Assembly: GCA_965219635.1 (NCBI GenBank)
Contig: OZ244783.1
Coordinates: forward strand, 1 to 64,000
DNA: 64,000 bases
Origin: JAPOXR01 sp965219635
GTDB taxonomy: Bacteria; Pseudomonadota; Alphaproteobacteria; Rhodobacterales; Rhodobacteraceae
Reading direction: 5' to 3'
The translations under genes were made by a program, and so were the position numbers. The notes under the pieces are model-generated. The model was not told the origin of the DNA. It ran no database searches and was given only the letters and a program-made list of their open reading frames with translations. Shown here one piece after another: positions 41,979-49,991 of this stretch. Each line of letters begins with the position of its first letter. Position 1 is the first letter of the stretch.

Positions 41979-43709
41979 GTGCATGTCGCAATCATCAAGT
42001 CCGTACAGAACGGAAAAACCTACTACTCAAAGCTGCTGCGCAAGAGCTACAGGGATGAGAACGGGCGCGTCCAAAAGGAAACCGTCCTCAATCTCGCGCC
42101 GTTCCCTGATGGCGCCGTTGCCGTCCTGCAAAAATATTTCGCCGGAAAGGCAATCCCCACATGCGACGACGACGAGGACCCGGTCGAGGTCCTCGACTCC
42201 CCCCATCACGGGGCCGTCATGGCTGTACAGTCCGCTTTCAATCAGCTCGGCTTCGAAAGGCTGATCTCCTCAACTCCCTCGCGGGAACGAAAACTTGTCT
42301 GCGCAATGGTCGCCGCACGCATTCTCCAGCCAGACACCAAACTCGCAACGACACGATGGTGGAATTCCGTCTCTCTCGCCGCCGTATTCGGCGTCGAGGA
42401 CGCCATCGCTGATGACCTCTATGCCGCAATGGACTGGCTGCTACAGCGCCAGAACCGCATCCAGGGAAAGCTCGCACGCCGACACCTTGCAAATGGCGAA
42501 ACCGTCTTGTGGGACCTGACTTCCGTCTGGATGGAGGGAAATTGCTGCCCTCTGGCACGGCGCGGATACAGCCGGGACGGAAAGCGCGGAAAGCTCCAGA
42601 TCTCTTTCGGACTGCTCTGCGACAAACGCGGCCGCCCTGTCGCCGTCTCGGTCTACCCGGGCAACACCGTCGACAGCACCACCGTCATGGACGAGATCCG
42701 CCGACTGCGCAGCAAGTTCAATCTCGACGCCATCACCATCGTCGGCGACCGCGGTATGATTGTCCAGGCGACAATCCAGGCTCTTGCCGCCATGGAAGGC
42801 GCAGACTGGATTACCGCTCTGAAGAGCGACTCAATCCGCAAGCTGTTGCGCTCCGGCAAACTGGCGCCTCTCGCCGGTGATGTCACACTCTGTGAAATCT
42901 ACCATCCCGACTTTCCCGGCGAACGGCTGATCGCCTGCCGCAACACCGCCCTTGCCCGCCGGCGGGCGTTCAAGCGGCAAGACCTCCTCGCCGCCACCGA
43001 AGATGAACTCGATGCCATCCGCAGGCGGGTGGTCGCCCGGCGCCTTCAAGGTGCCGGCCAGATCGGTGTCGCCGCCGGAAAGGTCGTCAACCGCTTCAAG
43101 GTCGCCAAGCACTTTGCCATCACAATCACCGACAACTCCTTCGACTTCCAGCGCAAGCAGGAGAAAATCCGCCAGGAGGCGGCCCTCGACGGCATCTATG
43201 TCATCCGCACTTCGCTCCAAAAGGACGACATGACCGCCGCCGACTGTGTGCGCTCATACAAATGGTTGACCAGGGTTGAACGGGCCTTCCGCTCGATCAA
43301 AACAGTCGATCTGGAGGTCCGTCCGGTCCATCACAGGCTCGCCGACCGGGTGCGCGCCCATGTGTTCCTGTGCATGCTCGCCTACTATGTCGAGTGGCAC
43401 ATGCGGAAAGTCTGGGCGCCGATGCTCTTTGCCGATCCCGATCTCGAAGCGGTGCAACAGACACGGGACCCGGTCAAGCCGGCCAAGTCCTCACAGGCGG
43501 TCAAACGAAAATCCGGCGCCCGTGGACGCACCAATGATGGAGCCCCGGTTCACAGTTTCAGGACGCTCCTGACCTGCCTTTCCGCCATAACCCTGAACCG
43601 CTGCCGGATACGGGGTTTCAAGGACTCTCCGATCTTCACCGTCGCAACCACACCAAACCCCGAACAGAGGAAAGCACTCAACTACTTGAAGACAATCCCG
43701 GACATCTGA
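41979..43709 (+). CDS. IS1634-like transposase (IS4 superfamily, DDE)
   Basis: About 576 residues, an RNase H-fold DDE transposase. The N-terminus MHVAIIKSVQNGKTYYSKLL matches the start of IS1634-type transposases. Candidate catalytic residues are Asp179 (VLWDLTSVWMEG), Asp257 (TIVGDRGMI) and Glu434 (TRVERAFRSIKTV), the last in the YREK-like region. The frame can be extended to a GTG at 41934, but the GTG at 41979, preceded by AGGA, gives the normal N-terminus. The gene is intact. It lies inside the inverted repeats at 41708 and 43813. A TTGACA at 41915-41920 could be part of its promoter. Confidence 0.9.
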   Translation: MHVAIIKSVQNGKTYYSKLLRKSYRDENGRVQKETVLNLAPFPDGAVAVLQKYFAGKAIPTCDDDEDPVEVLDSPHHGAVMAVQSAFNQLGFERLISSTPSRERKLVCAMVAARILQPDTKLATTRWWNSVSLAAVFGVEDAIADDLYAAMDWLLQRQNRIQGKLARRHLANGETVLWDLTSVWMEGNCCPLARRGYSRDGKRGKLQISFGLLCDKRGRPVAVSVYPGNTVDSTTVMDEIRRLRSKFNLDAITIVGDRGMIVQATIQALAAMEGADWITALKSDSIRKLLRSGKLAPLAGDVTLCEIYHPDFPGERLIACRNTALARRRAFKRQDLLAATEDELDAIRRRVVARRLQGAGQIGVAAGKVVNRFKVAKHFAITITDNSFDFQRKQEKIRQEAALDGIYVIRTSLQKDDMTAADCVRSYKWLTRVERAFRSIKTVDLEVRPVHHRLADRVRAHVFLCMLAYYVEWHMRKVWAPMLFADPDLEAVQQTRDPVKPAKSSQAVKRKSGARGRTNDGAPVHSFRTLLTCLSAITLNRCRIRGFKDSPIFTVATTPNPEQRKALNYLKTIPDI

Positions 43710-43797
43710 TCGCATAAACAAAAATGTAGGCAGAACAGTCAAAAACAGACTCGGAGTAAATGCTTGAAAATCAACAACAAATGAGGCTATGCTAACT

Positions 43798-43813
43798 CAG
43801 AACTTCAGACTAG
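43798..43813 (-). repeat. Right terminal inverted repeat of the IS
   Basis: Exact complement of the left end 41708-41723. The outer CTAG is shared, and the flanking bases differ (GGGTA on the left, TTGGC on the right). Confidence 0.88.
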
Positions 43814-43869
43814 TTGGCACCGGAATATCCGCCTTGGCGGAACATGCATCGTATCAGCGGCTGCCGGGC

Positions 43870-44847
43870 TCAGTCTGGCAAAGGAGGCATCCGTCCGTCG
43901 GACTTGAGCAACCGGAATGCCAAGTAGGTGGCCTTGATCCCATCGACAACGGATATGGCGGGATAGTCAGGGACCTTGGCGCGCAACGGGCCGTCAGACA
44001 GATCAACCGGGAACGGGATCTGTGCCCCTTCACAGCGAATCCGGGACTCCGGCGCAAGAGAGCGTAGAACATCTAGCCCGAACTCTACGGTTTCGCACGG
44101 GCCGTTCAGATTGAAGCAGTGCGCACCATCACCGTCCTGCGATACGGCAGCGATGAAGGCGGCTGCTGCCTCGCCAGCATAAATCCAGCTCAGCCGGCCG
44201 GTGTATGGCACAACATATTCCTGTCCGGATGCAGCCGCCTGGATGGCGATTGTGTTCTTGGAACTGAGGCCCTGATCGCGGGCAAGCCCGTAGACGATAC
44301 TCGGGCGAATACAGATCGATGGCACTTGCCAATCGGCCCAATAAACAAACGCCGAATGCTCGTTGGCCAGTTTGTATGCCCCATAGAGCGTTTCATTCCA
44401 TTGCCCACCGGGCGGCAAGGCAAGCGAGGCTACGGATGATGCCAGCACCGTTCTGCGGATCCCTGCCTCGCGTGCTGCCTGCAGTATGTTGATGGTGCCT
44501 TCCACATTCACACGCGCGCCCAGTGCTGGACTTGCCTTGCAGAATGGTACCTGAAGCCCTGCATAGTGGATGATGGCCTGAACGCCGTTGTCCCTGACGG
44601 CGGCGGTTACCTGTTCAAAATCCGTGACATCTCCTGATTGCCACCTCAGTGAATCCGCTCCGTCCTTTCCCATTACGAGTTCCGGCCGCCGGCGCTCTTC
44701 CGACAGATCAAATCCGATACACTCGACACCGGAGCGGGCCAGTATTGCCATCGTCCAGGCGCCAAGACATCCACCGGCGCCGGTGATAAGCACCGGTCCC
44801 TGGAACCGTCCAGGGTCGATCAGAAAATTATCGGTCAGAAATTCCAT
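43870..44847 (-). CDS. NAD-dependent epimerase/dehydratase (extended SDR)
   Basis: A 325-residue extended short-chain dehydrogenase. The NAD-binding motif VLITGAGGCLG lies at residues 19-29, an acidic residue after IGFD favours NAD over NADP, and the catalytic YGAYK (YxxxK) is in the middle with SSVAS as the upstream Ser region. Family members epimerise, dehydrate or oxidise nucleotide sugars, or oxidise uronates and other sugars. It is the last gene of the ROK-regulated operon, 80 bases after the SIS gene, so it probably handles a product of that pathway. Nothing identifies the substrate. Confidence 0.88.
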   Translation of the reverse strand: MEFLTDNFLIDPGRFQGPVLITGAGGCLGAWTMAILARSGVECIGFDLSEERRRPELVMGKDGADSLRWQSGDVTDFEQVTAAVRDNGVQAIIHYAGLQVPFCKASPALGARVNVEGTINILQAAREAGIRRTVLASSVASLALPPGGQWNETLYGAYKLANEHSAFVYWADWQVPSICIRPSIVYGLARDQGLSSKNTIAIQAAASGQEYVVPYTGRLSWIYAGEAAAAFIAAVSQDGDGAHCFNLNGPCETVEFGLDVLRSLAPESRIRCEGAQIPFPVDLSDGPLRAKVPDYPAISVVDGIKATYLAFRLLKSDGRMPPLPD

Positions 44848-44927
44848 GGCGCCACCAGTTCAAGAGTCCCGTTCAATCCCGTTTCTGGAAGATTGACAGT
44901 CACTCCCGGAACAGCGCCAATCCGGCT

Positions 44928-45956
44928 TCAAATGGTCTCGGTGACCTTTTGCAGCCCGTTTGGAGCGTCCGGATCCTCTCCCAGATCGCGCGCCAGTTTC
45001 TCCACGAAGCTGTAAAATGCAACAGCTTGTACAAGCGGATCAAGGAATGCGTGCCGGGAGCAAGGCACCGGAAGTGGGGCGCCAGTTCGGTCCGGGTGAG
45101 CCATGAATACGCTCGCCCCACTTGCCTTCAGCCCATTGAAGGCGGCATCAATCGAGATGCCTGCTCTCCCGCGTGCGCCGAAGAACAAGGAAGCAAAGCG
45201 TTCTCCGGCAATGGCGACCGGCCCATGGAGGAGTTCGGCGGCTGAAAATGCCTCGGCATGTAGACGGCAGGTTTCCTTGAACTTCAATGCAGCCTCGGCT
45301 GCAATCGCCAGCCCTGGTCCCCGGCTTACGCAATAGAGTGACTGCGAACGGCTCAGGGGCAGAGCCGCTGCAGACCAATCGGAGCGCAATGCGCGACAGG
45401 CGAGTTCAGGCAGTTCATCGAATGCGGCCCGCCAAGTCATGTCCTGCCTGTATCCTGCCACTATGGAAAGCGAGGCAAACAGCATTCCAGCAAACGACTT
45501 TGTTGCGGCAACTGATTTCTCGGGCCCAGCCATAACCGGCACCACCGTGCCTGCGCCGTTACCCAATGGGCTATCGGCATTGTTGAGGATTGCGACGGTT
45601 TGAGCGCCACCATTCCTCGCGGCGCTTTGCAAGGCCACCAGGTCAGGGCTGCAACCCGATTGCGAAAAGGCGACGCAGGCAAAGCCCTCCAGCCGAAGCC
45701 GGGCCTCGTAAATCGTTGCGACAGACGGACCGATGGAAGCAACAGGCAATCCGGTGCCGGTCTCAAACAGGTACTTGAAGAAGGTTGCGGCGTTATCGGA
45801 TGTCCCCCGCGCACAGGTGACGATGCCGCGTATCCCGTCTTCCTGCAGGCGCCTGCCAAGATTCCAGTAGGCCTCCATGTTGTCGATCTGGCGGCCAAGC
45901 ATGTCCGGAATCTCGGCGATTTCCGACGCCATCGCCGTCGGGCGGCCGATGTTCAT
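44928..45956 (-). CDS. SIS-domain sugar-phosphate isomerase/deaminase (GlmS/NagB-II-like)
   Basis: About 342 residues with two tandem SIS domains, like the isomerase half of GlmS. SIS 1 has CARGTSDNAATFFKYLFE and the phospho-sugar site AFSQSGCSPDLV. SIS 2 has CVSRGPGLAIAAEAALKFKE and the hallmark EAFSAAELLHGP. No glutaminase domain is present, so deamination or deglycation of an amino-sugar phosphate is the likely reaction, not synthesis. The frame opens at 46049, but the ATG at 45956 overlaps the ATPase stop (ATGA), and MNIGRPTAMASEIAEIPDML is a normal start for this family. Neighbours: sugar ABC importer, YhfX-like enzyme and M20 hydrolase. Confidence 0.88.
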   Translation of the reverse strand: MNIGRPTAMASEIAEIPDMLGRQIDNMEAYWNLGRRLQEDGIRGIVTCARGTSDNAATFFKYLFETGTGLPVASIGPSVATIYEARLRLEGFACVAFSQSGCSPDLVALQSAARNGGAQTVAILNNADSPLGNGAGTVVPVMAGPEKSVAATKSFAGMLFASLSIVAGYRQDMTWRAAFDELPELACRALRSDWSAAALPLSRSQSLYCVSRGPGLAIAAEAALKFKETCRLHAEAFSAAELLHGPVAIAGERFASLFFGARGRAGISIDAAFNGLKASGASVFMAHPDRTGAPLPVPCSRHAFLDPLVQAVAFYSFVEKLARDLGEDPDAPNGLQKVTETI

Positions 45957-46696
45957 CCGTATGCACCGGTAATCATGGATACGATTTCGTTCCGGCTGGT
46001 CTCCGCTGTGTTCCTGATGCCGATCTGCTCGCCGCACCGAAGCACGCAAATCCGGTCCGAAAGGCGGAAGATCTGGTCAAGGCTGTGGCTGATCATCAGG
46101 ATGGCGAGGTTTCGCGCTCTCAAGGAAGCAACCAGCTCTTCAGCCTTGGCTGTCTCTGCAACACCGAGCGCTGCAGTCGGTTCGTCCAGCAGGATCAGCT
46201 TGCGCGCCCAATGGGTGGCGCGTGCGATGGCAATCCCCTGCCGCTGGCCGCCGCTGAGATCGCGGATCCTGGCATTGACGGACGGGATCCGGACATCGAG
46301 TTCGTCGAGCAGGGTTTGGCTTTCCCGCCGCATCCGCTCCTTGTCCAGCAGGCGGAAAGGCCTCCTGGTCAACTCCCGGCCAAGGAACATGTTCATGTAG
46401 ACCATCTGTTCATTGGCGAGTGCCAGGTCCTGGTAGACGACCTCGATCCCGCGGCTGCGGGCGGAACTGGCGTCTGCGAAGGTGACGGGTTCGCCGTCGA
46501 GGTGAATGCCGCCAGAGGTTGGCCGATGAACCCCGGAAATCAACTTGACGAGGGTCGATTTGCCGGCGCCGTTGTCACCGACCAGGGCAACGATTTCACC
46601 GGAACTTAGCTCGAGCGAAAAATCCTGTATGGCTATCACACCGCCAAAGGCCTTGTGAATATTGGTTAGGGACAAGACAGATGAGGACATGGTCAT
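45953..46696 (-). CDS. Sugar ABC transporter ATP-binding protein (RbsA/FrcA-like, single domain)
   Basis: About 247 residues with one nucleotide-binding domain: Walker A LVGDNGAGKST, signature DLSGGQRQGIAIAR, Walker B LILLDEPTAALG and switch His in ISHSLDQ. The GDNGAGKST form is that of the ribose/xylose/fructose (CUT2) ATPases. CUT2 ATPases are usually two fused domains; a single-domain form as in FrcA-type systems is less common. The start at 46696 overlaps the YhfX-like gene stop (ATGA); a longer frame to 46738 lacks support. It partners the RbsC-like permease and RbsB-like binding protein. The enzyme gene 46693-47904 sits between permease and ATPase, an unusual gene order. Confidence 0.93.
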   Translation of the reverse strand: MTMSSSVLSLTNIHKAFGGVIAIQDFSLELSSGEIVALVGDNGAGKSTLVKLISGVHRPTSGGIHLDGEPVTFADASSARSRGIEVVYQDLALANEQMVYMNMFLGRELTRRPFRLLDKERMRRESQTLLDELDVRIPSVNARIRDLSGGQRQGIAIARATHWARKLILLDEPTAALGVAETAKAEELVASLRARNLAILMISHSLDQIFRLSDRICVLRCGEQIGIRNTAETSRNEIVSMITGAYG

Positions 46697-47904
46697 GGCC
46701 CGAAGCTGCCCGGCCAGTCGACGGGTTCGCCGAAGCAATTCTCGATGGTGGTAACATGCGGAGACCCTGCCGATACGCCGCGCACCCCGGCCACCATTGC
46801 CCGGGTTGTAAAGGCCTGGCCACGAAATCCGAACACCACAGTATCGCCGGGGGCCGGTTTCCGGGGGCCGGTAGCATCGATCATGGCATAGTAGTCGATT
46901 GCCGAATAATCCGGGACTTCCACATCCAGGAGCGCGGTTCTGCTGGAAGTCGGTTCACCGGAGACCAGCGCCCGAACCTGATATTTCGGGAAGACCGGGT
47001 CGATATAGAGACCGCCGCCGAAGCAATAGGCCTTGCCGCCATGAAGGTGTGAGACCTCTGAAACATAAAGAACCGCAGGATCTTCCGGAAGATCCTGCAC
47101 GGCGTGAAGTGGCGTCGTGCCGTGGAGGCCGTTGCCAGGCTCGACCTGTGTGGCACCGGCTTCAGCAAGGGCCGGCAAGACTGTAGAGGAGGTTGTTCCG
47201 GGGGCGTTGACCTCAATGTCGGCGCATCCGGACGCAGCGAGAGACTTCGCAGCCTTGTGGAGTGTTTTGAGATTGGGCAGCGGCTTGATCTTGCGGCTTT
47301 CGTGGTCGAACAGAAGGGCTGGAAATGTCGTGATCCCGGCAAAACGGGCTCCGTCCAACGCATCAAGGCGGCTGGCGACCTTGACAATCTCGCTGGCCTC
47401 GAAGCCGCCCTCATGGCCGCGGTAGAAGATGTCCCCTTCTGTCTGGATTCTGGCCATCAGGGCCTGTTCCCGTCCTGCGCGAGCGGACGCATCGGCGGCT
47501 TCATGCGCCTTGGCATGAGAAAAGACCGTCCAGAAATCCGGCTTCAACCGGCTGGCAGCAAACCCGGCTTCGTGCATGGGAACCTGCACGAGGTGGCCAA
47601 GATGGCCAACCTTCAGTCCTGCGCGGTCGCATGCCACCGCGCAGGCCATGTCGACAGCGACTGCGCGTTTGATGCCACCGGCCATGACAGCCGCGCAAAA
47701 ACCGGAGTGGCGGCCGACCTGCTTGGTCATGGCAAAACTTGCCAGGCCGTGCCGTACGGCTTCACGCTCGAATGAGCGCGAATTGCGCTCGACCGCATCA
47801 AGGTCCAGCACATAGGAATTTGCCGGAATCTTGCCATTGCGATGGAGGGCCATGGCCGCCTCTATGAATGCGGGGTTGCGCCGGATGAGGGTGTCGAGAA
47901 ACAT
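46693..47904 (-). CDS. yhfX: YhfX-like PLP-dependent enzyme (alanine racemase fold)
   Basis: A 403-residue protein. It begins MFLDTLIRRNPAFIEAAMAL, and the PLP-binding lysine is likely Lys61 in FAMTKQVGRH. VEVNAPGTTSSTVLPALAEA-like sequence (here IEVNAPGTTSSTVLPALAEAG) and VEPGNGLHGTTPLHA are typical of YhfX proteins. The fold is an N-terminal alanine-racemase barrel with a C-terminal beta domain. In E. coli, yhfX belongs to the yhfSTUVWX gene set, whose function I do not know to be established. Here it is embedded between the permease and ATPase genes of a CUT2 importer, with a 14-bp gap to the permease and an ATGA overlap with the ATPase. The enzyme probably acts on the imported compound or on an amino acid released from it. 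Confidence 0.82.
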   Translation of the reverse strand: MFLDTLIRRNPAFIEAAMALHRNGKIPANSYVLDLDAVERNSRSFEREAVRHGLASFAMTKQVGRHSGFCAAVMAGGIKRAVAVDMACAVACDRAGLKVGHLGHLVQVPMHEAGFAASRLKPDFWTVFSHAKAHEAADASARAGREQALMARIQTEGDIFYRGHEGGFEASEIVKVASRLDALDGARFAGITTFPALLFDHESRKIKPLPNLKTLHKAAKSLAASGCADIEVNAPGTTSSTVLPALAEAGATQVEPGNGLHGTTPLHAVQDLPEDPAVLYVSEVSHLHGGKAYCFGGGLYIDPVFPKYQVRALVSGEPTSSRTALLDVEVPDYSAIDYYAMIDATGPRKPAPGDTVVFGFRGQAFTTRAMVAGVRGVSAGSPHVTTIENCFGEPVDWPGSFGP

Positions 47905-47918
47905 CGGAACTTCCTGTG

Positions 47919-48875
47919 TCAGCGGCTGGTGTCGCGTAATGAGACTGCGACAGCGACGAGAATGATGAGTCCCCTGACAATCATCTGGTCGGAGACCTTG
48001 AGGCCCATGAGGATCAGGCCATTATTGAGCATGCCCATGAGCAGCGAGCCGAGCAGGGCGCCGACTACTGAGCCCTTTCCGCCGTTCAGGGCGGTGCCTC
48101 CCACAATCACGGCAGCAATGACCGTCATCAGATCGCTCTCGCCCAGCGTGTATTTGGCGGCTTGCAGGCGGCCGGCATAAAGAAGCCCTGCCAACCCGGC
48201 CGTAGCCCCGCAAAGGGTCAGGACGAAGAGGCGTATGCGCGTAACCTTGATGCCTGAAACCTGCGCGGCTTGCGGGTTGTCTCCAACTGCCAGAACATGA
48301 GCGCCGAAGCGGGTGTTGCGATAGACCACATGCCCGATGAAGACGGCGACGATGGTCCAGATCACCAGGGACGGGATTGAGAACAGCTTCCCCGATCCGA
48401 AGAACCCGGTGAAGACAGGATCAATCACAGGAATTGAACGCAGATCTGTCATCGACCGGGCGATGCCGGCGAACAGCCCCAGAGTGGCAAGCGTGACCAG
48501 AAAGGATGGCAAGCGCAAATATGCCACTAGAACGCCATTTAATGCGCCGATTGCGATGCCGCAACCAAGTCCTGCAAGCACCCCGAATATCATTGGATGG
48601 TTCTGCATCGTCACTGCTGCGGCCAGAGCCGACACAGCCACGATTGAACCGAAGCTGAGATCAATCTCTCCTGCCGAAAGTGTGAAGACGAGGCCAATGG
48701 CCATGATGGTCGCCGGAGCCGTCTGCAGTACTATGTTTGTCAGGTTCCGGGTGGTCAGGAATCCGTCATCATGAAGATTGGCGGCAAAGAAGAGGAATAT
48801 TCCGAGAAACCCGAAATAGATGACACTTCGCTGCAAATCCAATTGCCGGAGCCGGGCGAGCACCTGTTCCATCAT
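47919..48875 (-). CDS. ABC transporter permease, RbsC-like (CUT2)
   Basis: A 318-residue permease with about eight to ten membrane spans. Signature stretches are FVFTLSAGEIDLSFGSIV-like (here GLVFTLSAGEIDLSFGSIVA), VLAVGDNPQAAQVSGIKV and VIVGGTALNGGKGSVVGALLG, all diagnostic of ribose/xylose/fructose-type permeases. It lies between the RbsB-like binding protein and the YhfX-like enzyme. A 7-bp stem-loop (48901-48924) precedes it. MM at the start allows initiation at 48875 or 48872. Confidence 0.94.
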   Translation of the reverse strand: MMEQVLARLRQLDLQRSVIYFGFLGIFLFFAANLHDDGFLTTRNLTNIVLQTAPATIMAIGLVFTLSAGEIDLSFGSIVAVSALAAAVTMQNHPMIFGVLAGLGCGIAIGALNGVLVAYLRLPSFLVTLATLGLFAGIARSMTDLRSIPVIDPVFTGFFGSGKLFSIPSLVIWTIVAVFIGHVVYRNTRFGAHVLAVGDNPQAAQVSGIKVTRIRLFVLTLCGATAGLAGLLYAGRLQAAKYTLGESDLMTVIAAVIVGGTALNGGKGSVVGALLGSLLMGMLNNGLILMGLKVSDQMIVRGLIILVAVAVSLRDTSR

Positions 48876-48900
48876 GTCCCGCGGATCGAGTCAGGGCGGA

Positions 48901-48924
48901 GGCGGGCCACCGGAGCAGCCCGCC
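48901..48924 (-). promoter_or_regulatory. 7-bp stem-loop between binding-protein and permease genes
   Basis: GGCGGGC (48901-48907) and GCCCGCC (48918-48924) are perfect complements around a ten-base loop, 12 bases after the binding-protein stop and 25 bases before the permease start. No T-run follows. The position parallels the hairpins at 1983-2012 and 35739-35761. Confidence 0.65.
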
Positions 48925-48936
48925 AAGGAGAAGATG

Positions 48937-49989
48937 TCAGTTCGCCGAAATGCTGGCTGGCGGGTCGATATTGAGCGACTGCCTCCAGCCTTCGACGACG
49001 TTGTCTGCAGTCACAGTGATTGCAGGGGCAACAACGAACGGAGGAACTTCTTGTCCCAACAGCCCGAGAACGGCGGATGCCGCCATCGCCCGGCCGAGTT
49101 CATAGGCTTCGTCCGCCACGATTGCGACCACGTTTCCGCCCCGGATCATGTCGAGTGCAATCGGCTCCGAGAGATCAAGCGTGACAATCCTGGTCGTCGT
49201 ATTGCCATTGGCCCGCAGGGTTGCCAGAACCCCCTCAGCCGGACCGGCCCATGTGACATAGATCCCGTCCAGATCGGGATTCTGCAGCAGCATGGCGTTG
49301 GCGATCTCTTCTGCGCGTGCCGGGTCGCTGATCCCTTGCTCTGCGACAATCGAAATGTTCGGGTAGTCGTTCTCAATGGTGGACTTGAACGCGTTGTCCC
49401 GCTGGTTCGTCACATAGTAGGTCGCATCATGGAAGATCCAGCCCACTGTTCCCTCGTTGCCCATGGAAGCGGCGAGCGCATCGGCGGCCTGTTTGCCCAT
49501 CTGGAACAGATCGTCGGTGACGATTGCCGTATAGTCATCAGGATGCACGTAGCCTGAAGGCAGGTTGGAAAGGAAAGTCAACGAAACTCCGGCTTCCCGG
49601 GCCTCCTGGAACGCCGCAGCCGACGTGACCGGATCAAGGGGGAGCGAGAGGATTATGCTCGGCTCCTTTGCCAGCGCGGTTTCAATGTCGCTGCGCTGCT
49701 TTGCCGCATCAAATCCAGCGCTGGTAACTGCGACCACCTCAATTCCGAGGCGTTCGAACTCATCGCTGGCGCCAGCTGTGACCGCATTCACGAAGTCCGA
49801 TTGATCGTGCCACAGGAGTGCCGCCGTGTAGTTGGCGGCCCTGACGGCCTCAACCTGGTCATCGCTGACAACCACTGATGCCGAAGGGGTTGCGCTTTCA
49901 CCGCCCGGGCCGATTGTCTGGGCAGAGGCGGCAATGCCGTAAAGTCCGAGCAGCGAAAAGGCTGCGAGGCAATTGACAAGACGTTTCAT
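48937..49989 (-). CDS. Periplasmic sugar-binding protein, RbsB-like
   Basis: A 350-residue binding protein with a signal peptide (MKRLVNCLAAFSLLGLYGIA, ending SAQ at about residue 24). It has the periplasmic-binding/LacI fold: YTAALLWHDQSDFVNAVTAG, ILSLPLDPVTSAAAFQEARE and IYVTWAGPAEGVLATLRA are characteristic segments of CUT2 binding proteins. It starts two bases after the M20 peptidase stop with an excellent ribosome site (GAGGAG six bases before ATG, inside the preceding stop region). A stem-loop follows the gene. It determines the specificity of the importer; the ligand is unknown. Confidence 0.93.
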   Translation of the reverse strand: MKRLVNCLAAFSLLGLYGIAASAQTIGPGGESATPSASVVVSDDQVEAVRAANYTAALLWHDQSDFVNAVTAGASDEFERLGIEVVAVTSAGFDAAKQRSDIETALAKEPSIILSLPLDPVTSAAAFQEAREAGVSLTFLSNLPSGYVHPDDYTAIVTDDLFQMGKQAADALAASMGNEGTVGWIFHDATYYVTNQRDNAFKSTIENDYPNISIVAEQGISDPARAEEIANAMLLQNPDLDGIYVTWAGPAEGVLATLRANGNTTTRIVTLDLSEPIALDMIRGGNVVAIVADEAYELGRAMAASAVLGLLGQEVPPFVVAPAITVTADNVVEGWRQSLNIDPPASISAN

Positions 49990-49991
49990 GT

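Larger units (their letters stand above)
41708..43813 (+). mobile_element. Insertion sequence of the IS1634/IS4 type, apparently complete
   Basis: About 2.1 kb bounded by perfect 16-base inverted repeats (CTAGTCTGAAGTTCTG at the left, its complement at 43798-43813), with partial similarity continuing inwards. It contains a single long transposase gene. The outermost four bases, CTAG, are themselves palindromic, so they may be either the tips of the inverted repeats or a 4-bp target duplication; no other flanking duplication was found. It sits between the DMT gene and the end of the operon 43870-52465 without visibly breaking a gene. Open, full-length transposase and intact ends suggest a recently active copy. 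Confidence 0.88.

Noticed and set aside
41454..43869. Gene interrupted by the IS
   Set aside because: Joining the two flanks does not restore a recognisable reading frame; both neighbouring genes are complete.
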